Position numbers and translations under genes: made by a program. Of a stretch of DNA of 47,906 nt, positions 1-8,943 are shown in pieces. The stretch spans positions 106,010-153,915 of the forward strand of contig NZ_FNOX01000012.1 of assembly GCF_900107155.1 (NCBI RefSeq), given 5' to 3'. This DNA comes from Pseudomonas salomonii (GTDB lineage: Bacteria; Pseudomonadota; Gammaproteobacteria; Pseudomonadales; Pseudomonadaceae). The notes beneath the pieces were generated by a model. That model made no database searches. It was not told the origin of the DNA and was given only the letters and a program-made list of their open reading frames with translations. Each line of letters begins with the position of its first letter. Within the stretch, counting starts at the first letter, position 1.

Positions 1-114
1 CAAGCGTAGGCAAGGGAGCAAGGCGCTGTGGCTTCGGACTTTGCTGTTTCAGTGTGCGCTGTAGGACGTGAACCCTACACTGACCTAAATGTGGGTTCTG
101 TGTTGGTTGGACGG

Positions 115-1356
115 TCAGGTTTTGGCCACACCTACACGCCACTGCGCCGGCGGCAGCAAGCCATTCACCAGGTAATTACCGACGATCCGCGACTTGTACA
201 CTCGCGGATTGTGGTTCGCCAAGGTGCGTGCATTGCGCCACAGCCGGTCCAGCGCTTTGTTGCTGGCCGTGGCACTGGCGCCCAGTGCGTCAAACAACCC
301 GGTGGTCGCCGCCAACGTCGCATCCACCACCGGATTGACCGCCAGGCACACCTCCAACTCCGCCAACGCAACCTGCGGGTCGTCATCCTGCAGGGGCTGG
401 TCTTGCGCAATCACATACTGCGCCGTCTGATCCAGGCGCTGCGCCGCGTGTTGGGTGATGGCCTGGGCGGCGTAGGCCTGGCTGGCGACTTCGCCAATCA
501 CTTGCAGCAACTGCACATCCTGGGCGGCACTGTCGGCGTTGCCGGTGGTGAAGGTGCGGGCGCGCTGGCTGAGTTCCGCGGCGCCACTGAGCGCGGCGCG
601 GCGGGCGATGCCGGCGAGGGTGGCAAGGTGGTAGATCTGGTAGAACGATTGGCCATAGGCGAAGCGTTGGGTGGTGGGGCGCACATCGTCATCCACCACC
701 GGCGCGTTGTCGAAGAGGCAGGTGCCGCTGGCGGTGAGGCGTTGGCCGAAGCCGTTCCAGTCGTCGATGATCTGCACGCCGGGCGCCTTGAGGTCGACGA
801 CCAGGCTGTACACCACACCGTCCTCGCCGGTGGCCACGGTGTTGATCAGGTCACTGTAGAGCGCGCCGGTGGTGTAGAACTTTTTGCCGCTGATGCGCAG
901 TGTGCCGTCGCTGTGGCGGTGCAGGCGCGTGCCGAAATCGCCACGGGCCTGGTTGCCGACTTCGGTGCTGCCTGGGGAAAGCAGGGCGCCCTGGCCGAGG
1001 CGGTCGAGCCATCGGGCGCGCCAGTCGCGGTCGTTGGCGCACAGCACGTCTTCGCAAAATCCAAAATGCCCGCGCAGGGCCTGGGTGATGTTGGAGTCGG
1101 CAGCGGAAAGCTCTGTCAGCAGCGCAAGCAGTTCCGCGAAGCTCGCGTCTTGCCCGCCGCAACTGACGGGCAATCGCCAGCGTGGCAAACCCAGTGCGTT
1201 GAGTTGTTGGATGACTGCCGCCAGGCTGGCGCGTGTTTGGTCCGCCTCGGCAGCTTGCGCAAGTATCTGCGCAAACAACGGGCGAAAGGGCGCGGCCAGT
1301 TGTTCGTAACGGGCCGAGGGCGCAGCGCCCCAGGTATTCAAAATGGGTGTGGACAT
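115..1356 (-). CDS. acyl-CoA dehydrogenase-fold flavin enzyme (SfnC/DszC-like)
   Basis: The 413-residue protein has the acyl-CoA dehydrogenase layout: a helical N-terminal part, a central beta domain with the pattern SPGSTEVGNQARGDFGT near residue 127, ISGKKFYTTGA near 154, and a helical C-terminal half. In this branch of the superfamily (DszC, SfnC and similar) members are often reduced-flavin monooxygenases acting on organosulfur compounds rather than true acyl-CoA dehydrogenases. The ATG at 1356 has an AAGG about nine bases upstream. The gene is divergent from a sulfonate-type binding protein, which favours a role in sulfur scavenging; that link is inference. Substrate unknown. The long plus-strand frame across the same DNA is a GC-rich shadow. 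Confidence 0.85.
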   Translation of the reverse strand: MSTPILNTWGAAPSARYEQLAAPFRPLFAQILAQAAEADQTRASLAAVIQQLNALGLPRWRLPVSCGGQDASFAELLALLTELSAADSNITQALRGHFGFCEDVLCANDRDWRARWLDRLGQGALLSPGSTEVGNQARGDFGTRLHRHSDGTLRISGKKFYTTGALYSDLINTVATGEDGVVYSLVVDLKAPGVQIIDDWNGFGQRLTASGTCLFDNAPVVDDDVRPTTQRFAYGQSFYQIYHLATLAGIARRAALSGAAELSQRARTFTTGNADSAAQDVQLLQVIGEVASQAYAAQAITQHAAQRLDQTAQYVIAQDQPLQDDDPQVALAELEVCLAVNPVVDATLAATTGLFDALGASATASNKALDRLWRNARTLANHNPRVYKSRIVGNYLVNGLLPPAQWRVGVAKT

Positions 1357-1629
1357 GCAATGGACCTTGCAGAAAGGGGTTCAGGCGCGGGGTCCAGTGG
1401 TCTGGTGGCGTCACCCTAACTCAGTGGGCAGCAAATTTTTAATACGAAAAATAGCTAACCCACTGTGCTGCGGTTCTATCGATAGTGCACAACAGTATTA
1501 AACGCGGCGCTTTTATTGCGTTAGCTTCTACGGGCGCCACGCTCGGCGACCGCCAAAAAACCCTCTCTCATTGCCAGACTGCACGCCCACAGATGGTTGA
1601 GTCAGCCATTAACTGTGTGAATTTCTCCT

Positions 1630-2553
1630 ATGATCAATCGTCGTAACTTGCTTGCCGTGCTGGGCCTGGCCTCGCTGACACTGCACGGCCCATCGGTATG
1701 GGCGGCAGCGCCGCAAACCCTCACGGTGGGCGACCAGTTCTTCTCCAATCGCATCGTCCTGGAACTGTCCGGCGAGCTGAAAGACTTGCCGTATAAAATC
1801 GATTTCAAGCGCTTCAACACGGGCTCCCCGGTGGCCTCGGCGGTCGCCGGCGGCGCGCTGGACGTGGGCATTGTCGGCGACACCCCGGTGATCAGCCTCG
1901 CCGCCAATGGCGCGCCGGTCAAAGTGGTTGCCAGCACCCAGACCAGCCTCGATGGCGTGGGCATTGTGGCGCGCAAAGGCATCCATTCGGTGGCCGAGCT
2001 CAAAGGCAAAACGGTGGCGATCTGGAACGGTTCGTGGAGCCAGCAACTGGCCTATAAGGCCCTGGATGAGGCCGGTGTGCCACGCACCAGCGTGACCTTT
2101 AAATACCTGCTGCCGGCCGAAGCCAGCCTGGCGCTGAGCCAGGGCGACATCGATGCCTTCGGCACCTGGGAACCCTACGTGTCGTTGCAGGAGAAAGAGG
2201 GCAGCACCCTGATCCGCAATGCCAAGGGCCTGATGAGCGCGCCGACCTACATCGTTGCGTATGAGCCGGCGCTGGCGCAGAAACGCGCGATTATCAAAGA
2301 TTTTGTGGCGCGTCTCACCCGTGCGCGGGTGTGGAGCAGCAGCCACGTTGATGAGTATGCCCAGGCGTGGTCGAAGGCCAACCAATCTGCACCGGAGATT
2401 GCCAAGGTGTGGTTCAAGCGTGATGCGATCAAGGTGTTGCCGATCTCCCCGACCATTGTCAGCGAAGCCCAGGCCACGGCGGATTTCCTGGTGGATGCGC
2501 AGATGCTCAAACAGCACTATGACGTGACGCCGTTGTTTGATCAGGCCCTTTAA
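1630..2553 (+). CDS. ABC transporter substrate-binding protein, SsuA/TauA/NrtA type
   Basis: The 307-residue protein begins with a signal peptide containing a twin arginine (MINRRNLLAVLG) and an AXA-like cleavage region (VWAAAP), so it is probably periplasmic. The mature part matches the NMT1/SsuA-type periplasmic binding fold: GGALDVGIVGDTPV near residue 76, GVGIVARKG near 115 and GDIDAFGTWEPYV near 173. Family members capture alkanesulfonates, taurine or nitrate. No permease or ATPase gene lies beside it; the next genes are a toxin-antitoxin pair. It is therefore an orphan binding protein here that must share or use a transporter encoded elsewhere. The divergent flavin enzyme suggests a sulfonate ligand, by inference only. 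Confidence 0.85.
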   Translation: MINRRNLLAVLGLASLTLHGPSVWAAAPQTLTVGDQFFSNRIVLELSGELKDLPYKIDFKRFNTGSPVASAVAGGALDVGIVGDTPVISLAANGAPVKVVASTQTSLDGVGIVARKGIHSVAELKGKTVAIWNGSWSQQLAYKALDEAGVPRTSVTFKYLLPAEASLALSQGDIDAFGTWEPYVSLQEKEGSTLIRNAKGLMSAPTYIVAYEPALAQKRAIIKDFVARLTRARVWSSSHVDEYAQAWSKANQSAPEIAKVWFKRDAIKVLPISPTIVSEAQATADFLVDAQMLKQHYDVTPLFDQAL

Positions 2554-2691
2554 ACGCGCAGGTAACAAGCGCTAACAGTCTCGAACGCCTGTTGATACGG
2601 GGCTGAGCTAGGTTTTTTTATTCCGGTTGGCGCCGGACAAAAAAATTCACTAGCATCAGTATGGAGTAGCCAGTAGGCTACAGGTGAGACC

Positions 2692-2994
2692 TTGACTAAT
2701 TTAATCGGCAGGACGCCGGAGTTTGATACATGGCTCGACGGTATGAAGGATCTAGGGGGCAAAACCGCGGTGCTGACTCGCCTGGACCGCGCCGAAGAAA
2801 ACAATTTCGGCGATTGCGAGTCGGCCGGTGACGGCCTGAGTGAAATGCGTGTATTCGTCGGGCCTGGCTACAGGATTTATTTTGTACGCACAGGCATCAC
2901 GGCCTACCTGATGCTGTGGGGCAGTGATAAAACCGACCAAAAAAGAGGCATACAACGGGCAAAAGAGATTCTCGATGCCCTGAGAGGTAGATGA
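2692..2994 (+). CDS. RelE/HigB-like type II toxin (addiction module killer protein)
   Basis: This is a 100-residue basic protein of the RelE/ParE-superfamily Gp49/HigB-like branch. Family hallmarks seen are the region GGKTAVLTRLDRAEENNFGD, the strand EMRVFVGPGYRIYFVR and the C-terminal LLWGSDKTDQ-type segment (here LMLWGSDKTDQ) followed by a helix. Family members are ribosome-dependent mRNA interferases. Translation starts at TTG, with AGGTGAG just upstream. The stop is followed after one base by the antitoxin ATG, so the two are translationally coupled, toxin first, as in higBA modules. Not tested: activity. Confidence 0.85.
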   Translation: MTNLIGRTPEFDTWLDGMKDLGGKTAVLTRLDRAEENNFGDCESAGDGLSEMRVFVGPGYRIYFVRTGITAYLMLWGSDKTDQKRGIQRAKEILDALRGR

Positions 2995-2995
2995 A

Positions 2996-3370
2996 ATGAG
3001 CAACTCGACATTCAAACCCGAGGACATGCCGATCCTCGATCTGGATACATCCGGCACCAGCGTCTACGAAGCTTCGCGCTTCCTCGACAACCCGGAAATC
3101 ATCAGCGCTTATCTGGCGCAAAGCATGAAGTCCCAGGACCCGCAGATCCTCATGAAGGCGCTGGCCGAGGTTGCCAAGGCCCAGGGTGTGAACAAAGTGG
3201 CCGAGGCGGCGGGGGTCAATCGCGAGAGTCTGTATAAAACCCTGAAGGGGGGCTCCAAAACACGTTTTGAAACGATCAAGAAGCTGATGCTGGCGTTAGG
3301 CGTTGAGCTGACGGTGCAGCCCGTTGCAGTGAGCGCGAGCAAAAAAGTGCCACAGCACAACGGGCAGTAA
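2996..3370 (+). CDS. HigA-like antitoxin with helix-turn-helix
   Basis: The 124-residue partner of the preceding toxin belongs to the 'addiction module antidote' family. Residues 45-100 form the DNA-binding part: ALAEVAKAQGVNKVAEAAGVNRESLYKTL is a helix-turn-helix, followed by a helix (FETIKKLMLALGVEL). The N-terminal 40 residues (VYEASRFLDNPEIISAYL) are typical of the family and probably contact the toxin. In such modules the antitoxin, alone or with toxin, represses its own promoter; the region 2554-2691 would hold that promoter but no operator is obvious to me. The start ATG lies one base after the toxin stop. Confidence 0.85.
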   Translation: MSNSTFKPEDMPILDLDTSGTSVYEASRFLDNPEIISAYLAQSMKSQDPQILMKALAEVAKAQGVNKVAEAAGVNRESLYKTLKGGSKTRFETIKKLMLALGVELTVQPVAVSASKKVPQHNGQ

Positions 3371-3504
3371 TCATCTACTGTCAGTTTTCACAGTATCTTT
3401 CTCCTTGAAGTCATGGTCTTGTCATGCGCTGATGCGAACTTGCCTCGGCCAATAGACAATTGGCACATGGCTACGCCTGAGTTGTACTTCAAGGAGATTG
3501 AATC

Positions 3505-4455
3505 ATGAGGGTAGTGACCTCAGGCTCTGCTTACCTGGATATTGACGCGTACGCCTGCTGCATTGCCTACGCCGAGCTGCTCAATCACCAGGGGATTCAA
3601 GCGCGGGCGGTCAGCAGCGCGCCGCTCAATTTCAGCATCTGCGCCAGTGTGCTCGGCTGGAAGGCTTCGCTGGATGATTACCGGCCTGGGGCCGACGATG
3701 AGTTCGTGTTGGTGGATGTTTCCGACCCCCATCATTTCGACCCGATCGTGGTACTCGATCAGGTACGCCAAGTGATTGACCACCATCCAGGCTTTGAAAT
3801 CCACTGGGCGCAGAAGCTGGGTGCGGATGCCGAAATCCGCCCAATTGGTGCCGCGGCAACGCTGGTTTTTCAGCGCTGGGAAAGGTCCGGCTTGCTGCCG
3901 AAGATGAGCCGGCACAGCGCGGCGTTATTGGCCACGGCGATTTTGGACAATACCCTGAACTTCACCGGCAAAATGACCGCATCCGTGGATATCTGGGCCT
4001 ACGAGGTGCTGGCGCGGCGGGCGGGGCTGACGGCGGATTGGCCGCAGCGTTATTTCAGCGAATGCCAGGCTGCGATCGAAGCCGACCTTGAGGTCGCCCT
4101 GGCGGCTGATATGAAACACATGACGGCCACGCGCAACTTGCCGCAACTGATCGCGCAAATGACGGTGTGGGATGCCCAGGGGTTGCTCCAGCGGCATCAC
4201 GCAGCCATTGAGCAATGGCTGGCGGCGCAAGGTGATGACTGGCTGTTGAACGCCATCAGCATCCGCGAGCGCAAGAGCTATTGGCTGGCGGGGCCTTTGC
4301 CCAGCCAGCAAAAGCTGAGCCTTTTGCTGACGGTCCACTGGCAAGGTGCGCACGCAGTGCTGGGGCGTGCGATGCAGCGCAAGGAGCTGCTGAAGCTGGC
4401 CCTGGCTGCCGCAAGCCCGGATCTCACCGTACGAGGCAAGGCCGTTTGTTGTTGA
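3505..4455 (+). CDS. DHH-family phosphoesterase
   Basis: The 316-residue protein shows the DHH phosphoesterase signature: an early aspartate motif (YLDIDAYACC, residues 10-19), FVLVDVSDP near 68, the diagnostic VIDHHPG near 92 and a later TAILDNT near 146, matching metal-binding motifs I-IV of the DHH superfamily (class II pyrophosphatase, RecJ, NrnA). The C-terminal DHHA1-like part is degenerate. Members hydrolyse phosphodiesters or pyrophosphate with manganese; the substrate cannot be read here. AAGGAG eight bases before the ATG supports the start. The 3' end overlaps the end of the convergent gudD by 32 bases. Confidence 0.8.
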   Translation: MRVVTSGSAYLDIDAYACCIAYAELLNHQGIQARAVSSAPLNFSICASVLGWKASLDDYRPGADDEFVLVDVSDPHHFDPIVVLDQVRQVIDHHPGFEIHWAQKLGADAEIRPIGAAATLVFQRWERSGLLPKMSRHSAALLATAILDNTLNFTGKMTASVDIWAYEVLARRAGLTADWPQRYFSECQAAIEADLEVALAADMKHMTATRNLPQLIAQMTVWDAQGLLQRHHAAIEQWLAAQGDDWLLNAISIRERKSYWLAGPLPSQQKLSLLLTVHWQGAHAVLGRAMQRKELLKLALAAASPDLTVRGKAVCC

Positions 4456-5749
4456 AGGCCCAGCCTGGAATCAAAAACTGCATCGCCACGCTGTCGTCCC
4501 GCGCCCCGAGGCCCATGCCTTTGTACAGTTCGTGGGCCTTGGCCACGGCGTCCATGTCGATCTCCACGCCCAGGCCCGGTTTGCTGGGCACCTTCACGTA
4601 ACCACCTTCGATTTTCAGCGGTTCCCTGGTCAAGCGTTGGCCGTCCTGCCAGATCCAGTGGGTGTCGATCGCGGTGATGTCGCCCGGTGCGGCGGCGGCC
4701 ACCTGGGTGAACATGGCCAGGGAAATATCAAAGTGGTTATTGGAGTGCGAACCCCAGGTCAGGCCCCACTCATTGCACATCTGCGCCACGCGCACCGAGC
4801 CTTGCATCGTCCAGAAGTGCGGGTCGGCCAGGGGAATATCCACCGATTGCAGCTGGATCGCGTGGCCCATTTCACGCCAGTCGGTGGCGATCATGTTGGT
4901 CGCGGTTTTAAGCCCGGTGGCACGGCGGAATTCAGCCATGACTTCGCGGCCCGAGTAGCCGTTTTCTGCGCCACAGGGGTCTTCGGCGTAGGCCAGCACG
5001 TGGTGCTGGTCGCGGCACAGGCGGATGGCTTCTTTCAAGGACCATGCGCCATTCGGGTCGAGGGTGATGCGTGCATCCGGGAAGCGCTCGGCCAAGGCCG
5101 TCACCGCTTCGATTTCTTCATCGCCACTCAATACGCCGCCTTTGAGTTTGAAGTCGTTGAAGCCGTATCTGGCTTTGGCGGCTTCGGCCAGGCGCACCAC
5201 GGCCTCGCTGGTCAGGGCTTTTTCATGGCGCAGGCGGAACCAGTCATCATCGGCGTCCGCTTCGTTGCGGTAGGCAAGGTCAGTGGCCGCGCGATCGCCC
5301 ACGTAGAACAGGTAGCCGAGCATTTTTACCGCGTCACGCTGTTGGCCTTCGCCCAGCAGGGCGGCGATGGGCACTTCGAGGAATTGACCGAGCAGGTCGA
5401 GCAGGGCGGCTTCCATGGCAGTGACCGCGTGAATGGTGATGCGCAGGTCGAAGGTTTGCAGGCCACGGCCGGCGGCATCCCTTGATGCGAAGGTGGTGCG
5501 CATCTGGTTGAGTATGCGCTGGTACTGGCCGATGGGTTGGCCGATCACCAGGCTGCGGGCGTCTTCCAGGGTCTCGCGGATACGTTCGCCGCCGGGCACT
5601 TCACCGACACCGGTGTTGCCCGAGCTGTCCTTGAGAATGACGATATTGCGGGTAAAAAATGGCCCATGGGCGCCGCTCAGGTTCAGCAGCATGCTGTCGT
5701 GGCCGGCGACGGGAATGACGTGGAAATGGGTGACGACGGGCGTGGTCAT
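4424..5749 (-). CDS. gudD: glucarate dehydratase
   Basis: Enolase-superfamily enzyme of 441 residues, the usual length for GudD. It converts D-glucarate (and L-idarate) to 5-keto-4-deoxyglucarate, the first step of hexarate catabolism. Visible catalytic elements are the Lys pair in DFKLKGG near residue 207, the metal ligands in ITLDPNGAW near 233, YAEDPCG near 258 and KTATNMIATD near 285, and the general-base His in SHSNNHFD near 338. AGGA precedes the ATG by seven bases. It lies 19 bases downstream of the gudP-type transporter in the same direction and is probably cotranscribed. Its 3' end overlaps the DHH gene tail to tail. Confidence 0.95.
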   Translation of the reverse strand: MTTPVVTHFHVIPVAGHDSMLLNLSGAHGPFFTRNIVILKDSSGNTGVGEVPGGERIRETLEDARSLVIGQPIGQYQRILNQMRTTFASRDAAGRGLQTFDLRITIHAVTAMEAALLDLLGQFLEVPIAALLGEGQQRDAVKMLGYLFYVGDRAATDLAYRNEADADDDWFRLRHEKALTSEAVVRLAEAAKARYGFNDFKLKGGVLSGDEEIEAVTALAERFPDARITLDPNGAWSLKEAIRLCRDQHHVLAYAEDPCGAENGYSGREVMAEFRRATGLKTATNMIATDWREMGHAIQLQSVDIPLADPHFWTMQGSVRVAQMCNEWGLTWGSHSNNHFDISLAMFTQVAAAAPGDITAIDTHWIWQDGQRLTREPLKIEGGYVKVPSKPGLGVEIDMDAVAKAHELYKGMGLGARDDSVAMQFLIPGWAFNNKRPCLVR

Positions 5750-5768
5750 GGCAGGATCCTAAGTAAGC

Positions 5769-7130
5769 TTAAAGAGGTTTGCTGATAGCGGTGCCTGTTG
5801 CTGCAACGCTCGGCGGTGACAGCACGGCAGAAGGCGAAGTCTTGGCAAAAAACACCAGGATGGCCGCCAGCACCGAGGTGCCGGCCAGGCCATACAGGCC
5901 GCCCTGGATCGAGCCGGTGCTCTGCTCCAGAAAGCCGAAGGTGGTGGGGGCCACGAAGCCGCCCAGGTTGCCGATGGAGTTGATCAGCGCGATCACGGCC
6001 GCGGCGATGCGCACATCCAGGTAACCCTGTGGGATCGGCCAGAACAGCGAGGACGCGGACTTGAACCCGATGGCCGCAAAGCAGATCGCGACAAAGGCGA
6101 AGACTGGCCCGCCGGTGGTGGACATGAACATGCCGGCGGCGGCAATCAGCAGTGCGGCGGCGACCCAGGCTTGCTGGAACTTGAACTTGCCCGACAACGC
6201 GGCGAAGGCATACATGGCGATGATCGAGATCAGCCACGGGATCGAGTTGAAGAAGCCGACCTGCACGTCGCTTAAATCGCCCATCTTCTTGATGATGCTC
6301 GGCAGCCAGAAGGTCGCGGCGTAGATCGTCAGCTGGATGCAGAAGTACAAGGCGCAGAACAGCAGGATCTGCCGGTCTTTGAGCAGCTTGGCAATGGTCG
6401 GTTTGACCGTGGTCAGCGCCTCACGCGCGCGCTGTTCCTGGTCGATGGCGCCCACCAGCGCGTCCTGTTCTTCACGGGTGAGCCACTGGGCGTCGTGGGG
6501 TTTGGAGTCGAGCCAGAACCACACGAAGAAGCCCAGTGCCACGGAGGCCAGGCCTTCGATGGCAAACATCCATTGCCAGCCGTGAAACCCGAACCCTTCT
6601 ATCTGCAACAGCGCCCCCGAGAGCGGGCCGGAGATCAGCGACGCAACCGCCGAGCCACTGAGGAAGATGGCGATGGCTTTACCGCGCTCCACGCCGGGCA
6701 GCCAGCGTGTGAAGTAGTAGATCACCCCCGGGAAAAAACCCGCCTCGGCCACGCCCAGCAGAAAGCGCAGGATGTAGAACTGGGTTTCGTTCTGGATAAA
6801 CGCCATCAGTGTGGCGACGATGCCCCAGGTGAACATGATGCGGGTCAGCCAGATACGCGCACCGACCTTTTGCAGCAGCATGTTGGAGGGCACTTCAAAC
6901 AGCGCGTAGCCAATGAAAAACAACCCGGCGCCCAGGCCGTAGGCGGCCGCGCCGATGCCCAGGTCATGCTCCATGTGCGTGCGCACAAAGCCGATATTGA
7001 CCCGGTCGATGTAGTTGAGGATGAACATGATCACGAACAGTGGGAGCACGTGGCCCTTCACTTTGCTCACGGCGCGCGTGAGGACCGAATCACTGTCTGG
7101 AGCGGCGGATGCGTGGCTTGAATTGTTCAC
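5769..7130 (-). CDS. gudP: MFS hexarate (glucarate/galactarate) transporter
   Basis: The 453-residue protein has about 12 hydrophobic segments and belongs to the anion:cation symporter branch of the major facilitator superfamily. Visible are IMFILNYIDRVNIGF in the first helix, the loop motif RFLLGVAEAGFFPGVIYYFTRWLP and the central cytoplasmic loop. GudP proteins take up glucarate and galactarate with protons across the inner membrane. The start is GTG, with GGGGAG about ten bases upstream. It is the first gene of a two-gene operon with gudD and is divergent from a GntR-family regulator. An operator-like TCATACAAGT lies about 60 bases upstream. Confidence 0.9.
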   Translation of the reverse strand: MNNSSHASAAPDSDSVLTRAVSKVKGHVLPLFVIMFILNYIDRVNIGFVRTHMEHDLGIGAAAYGLGAGLFFIGYALFEVPSNMLLQKVGARIWLTRIMFTWGIVATLMAFIQNETQFYILRFLLGVAEAGFFPGVIYYFTRWLPGVERGKAIAIFLSGSAVASLISGPLSGALLQIEGFGFHGWQWMFAIEGLASVALGFFVWFWLDSKPHDAQWLTREEQDALVGAIDQEQRAREALTTVKPTIAKLLKDRQILLFCALYFCIQLTIYAATFWLPSIIKKMGDLSDVQVGFFNSIPWLISIIAMYAFAALSGKFKFQQAWVAAALLIAAAGMFMSTTGGPVFAFVAICFAAIGFKSASSLFWPIPQGYLDVRIAAAVIALINSIGNLGGFVAPTTFGFLEQSTGSIQGGLYGLAGTSVLAAILVFFAKTSPSAVLSPPSVAATGTAISKPL

Positions 7131-7481
7131 AATTAAAAAACTCCCCCTGATTTATTTTTATGCGGGTTTGCGTGTTTTGTTGCCAGACATCATACAAGTA
7201 CTTTTCTTGGGTTCGCAATGTGGCTGCAACTGTTTTTGTTCTTATAAGGCGGCTGACTGGGTATGTGTTTTGGTTATTTGGCTAGCGTTTGTTGGGCGTT
7301 TTGATCGTTCGCCGATGGGGGTTAACGTACATTTCACCTCGACGTACGGCTCGCAAGGGCTGGCGATTCAAGCGCCGTCCAGATTAGTTGTCATACAAGT
7401 TGGCGGCTTTATGAATCAAGCCTGCGCCTACTCGGGGCAGGGTGTTAAGCTCCCCGCAGCCAACCCCGTGGACCCATAGTG
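7131..7481. promoter_or_regulatory. divergent gudP / gntR regulatory region with two operator-like motifs
   Basis: This 351-base gap holds the two divergent promoters. The ten-base motif TCATACAAGT occurs twice in the same orientation, at 7190-7199 (upstream of gudP) and 7391-7400 (upstream of the regulator). Its reverse complement ACTTGTATGA resembles the TTGTATGACAA-type half-palindromic sites bound by FadR-subfamily GntR regulators. One site near each gene fits repression of both the transport operon and the regulator itself. No gene is seen here. Confidence 0.55.
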
Positions 7482-8192
7482 ATGCCCATCGAAAGCGCAA
7501 ACCCTGTGCGTAAACGTTCCAATAACCTCGCCCAAGGCGTGGTCGAGGCGCTGACCCAGCGCATCCTGCTGGGCCAGCTCAAACCCGGTGAGAAGTTGCC
7601 GTCCGAGTCCAGCATCGTGCTGGAACATGGCGTGAGCCGCACAGTGGTGCGTGAGGCAATCTCCAAGCTGCAGGCGTCGGGGCTGGTGGAGACGCGTCAC
7701 GGCATCGGCACCTTTGTGCTGGCGCAACACGCCCAGCAAGGTTTGCGCTTGCATGTGGACACGGTCGCCAGCGTGCGTAACATGCTCGAGCTGCGCCTGG
7801 GCCTGGAGGTGCAAGCCGTGGCTCTGGCCGCGCTGCGCAGGAGCGACGAGCAGCTCGCGCACATGCGTCAGGCGCTGGACGATTACCAGGCCTCGCTGGC
7901 CAGTAACGACAGCTGTGTGGAAGAGGACAAACGCTTTCATCAACTGATCGCGGAAGCCACCGGCAATACCTTTTTCACCGAAATCATGCTGCACCTGGGC
8001 AATGCGATGATTCCGCGCACCCAGGTCAAGGGCGTGGAACGCGGCGGTGCCGACTTCGCCAAGCTGGGGCAGTTGGCGAACCTGGAGCATGAGGCGATCT
8101 TCAATGCCATCAAACGCCAGGACCCGGACGCGGCGCGGGCCGCCATGGTGCTGCACCTGACCAACAGCCGCGACCGGTTTTCCGGGGAATGA
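7482..8192 (+). CDS. FadR-subfamily GntR transcriptional regulator
   Basis: The 236-residue protein has an N-terminal winged helix (residues about 12-75; motifs GQLKPGEKLPSES, SRTVVREAISKLQASGLV, RHGIGTFV) and a C-terminal all-helical FCD ligand-binding domain with conserved acidic/His positions (LRLGLEVQAVALAALR, EEDKRFHQLIAEATGN, LEHEAIFNAI). The position, divergent from gudP-gudD, and the twin operator-like motifs point to a hexarate-responsive local repressor. GTG 7479 and ATG 7482 are adjacent possible starts; the ATG is preferred. The 3' end is 13 bases from trmK. Confidence 0.88.
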   Translation: MPIESANPVRKRSNNLAQGVVEALTQRILLGQLKPGEKLPSESSIVLEHGVSRTVVREAISKLQASGLVETRHGIGTFVLAQHAQQGLRLHVDTVASVRNMLELRLGLEVQAVALAALRRSDEQLAHMRQALDDYQASLASNDSCVEEDKRFHQLIAEATGNTFFTEIMLHLGNAMIPRTQVKGVERGGADFAKLGQLANLEHEAIFNAIKRQDPDAARAAMVLHLTNSRDRFSGE

Positions 8193-8205
8193 CAAGGAAC
8201 CACCG

Positions 8206-8901
8206 TTGAACGAACACACATTGTCCATGCGCCTGGAGCGCGTGGCCGCCCACGTGCCCGTCGGCGCGCACCTGGCCGACATCGGCTCGGACCACGGCTA
8301 CCTGCCGGTGGCCTTGATGCGCCGTGGCGTGATCACGGCCGCAGTGGCGGGGGAAGTGGCGACCACGCCCTTTCACGCAGCCCAACGCACCGTGCGCGAC
8401 AATGGCCTGGAGCAGCACATCAGCGTGCGCCTGGCCGATGGCCTGGCGGCGATTGAAGCGGGCGACGGGATCACTGCGATCAGCGTCTGTGGCATGGGCG
8501 GCGAGACGATCCGCGACATCCTCGACAGCGGTAAAGCCTACTTGAGCGGCGAGGAGCGGCTGATTCTGCAACCCAACGGTGGCGAGCAACCCTTGCGGCA
8601 ATGGCTGATGGAAAACGGCTACCGCATCCTTTGCGAAGAGTTGCTGCAAGAAAACCGCTTTTACTATGAAATCATCGTGGCCGAGCGCGCAGGGCCAGTG
8701 GCCTACACCGATGAGCAGCTGTACTTTGGCCCGTTGCAAATGCAAGCCCGCAGCCCGGAGTTTTTGGCCAAGTGGCAGCGGATGCTGCGCCAGAAGCACA
8801 AGACTTTGGCCAGTTTTGAGCAGGCACGCCAAGCAGTGCCGGAGCAAAAACTGCAAGAGATTGCCCAGCAGGCGCGATGGATTACTGCGTTGCTGGCGTG
8901 A
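8206..8901 (+). CDS. trmK: tRNA (adenine(22)-N1)-methyltransferase TrmK-like
   Basis: The 231-residue protein is a class I SAM methyltransferase of the TrmK/DUF633 family. Seen are the SAM motif HLADIGSDHGYLPVAL near residue 25, the variant of the catalytic motif ISVCGMGGETIRDIL near 90, LILQPNGGEQPLRQWL near 120 and a C-terminal coiled helical part typical of TrmK. The enzyme methylates N1 of A22 in tRNAs in Bacillus; the target in Pseudomonas is less certain. Translation probably starts at TTG 8206, six bases after AAGGAA; ATG 8227 is an alternative. It follows the GntR gene by 13 bases. Confidence 0.85.
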   Translation: MNEHTLSMRLERVAAHVPVGAHLADIGSDHGYLPVALMRRGVITAAVAGEVATTPFHAAQRTVRDNGLEQHISVRLADGLAAIEAGDGITAISVCGMGGETIRDILDSGKAYLSGEERLILQPNGGEQPLRQWLMENGYRILCEELLQENRFYYEIIVAERAGPVAYTDEQLYFGPLQMQARSPEFLAKWQRMLRQKHKTLASFEQARQAVPEQKLQEIAQQARWITALLA

Positions 8902-8943
8902 AGTGACTTGTAACTTTTCCTACGGGTGTGCAAGGATCTGCCC

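Noticed and set aside
28..1419. 463-codon plus-strand frame over the flavin enzyme gene
   Set aside because: It is antisense to a clear acyl-CoA-dehydrogenase-type protein. Its composition (Gly, Val, Arg, Gln) is typical of a shadow frame.
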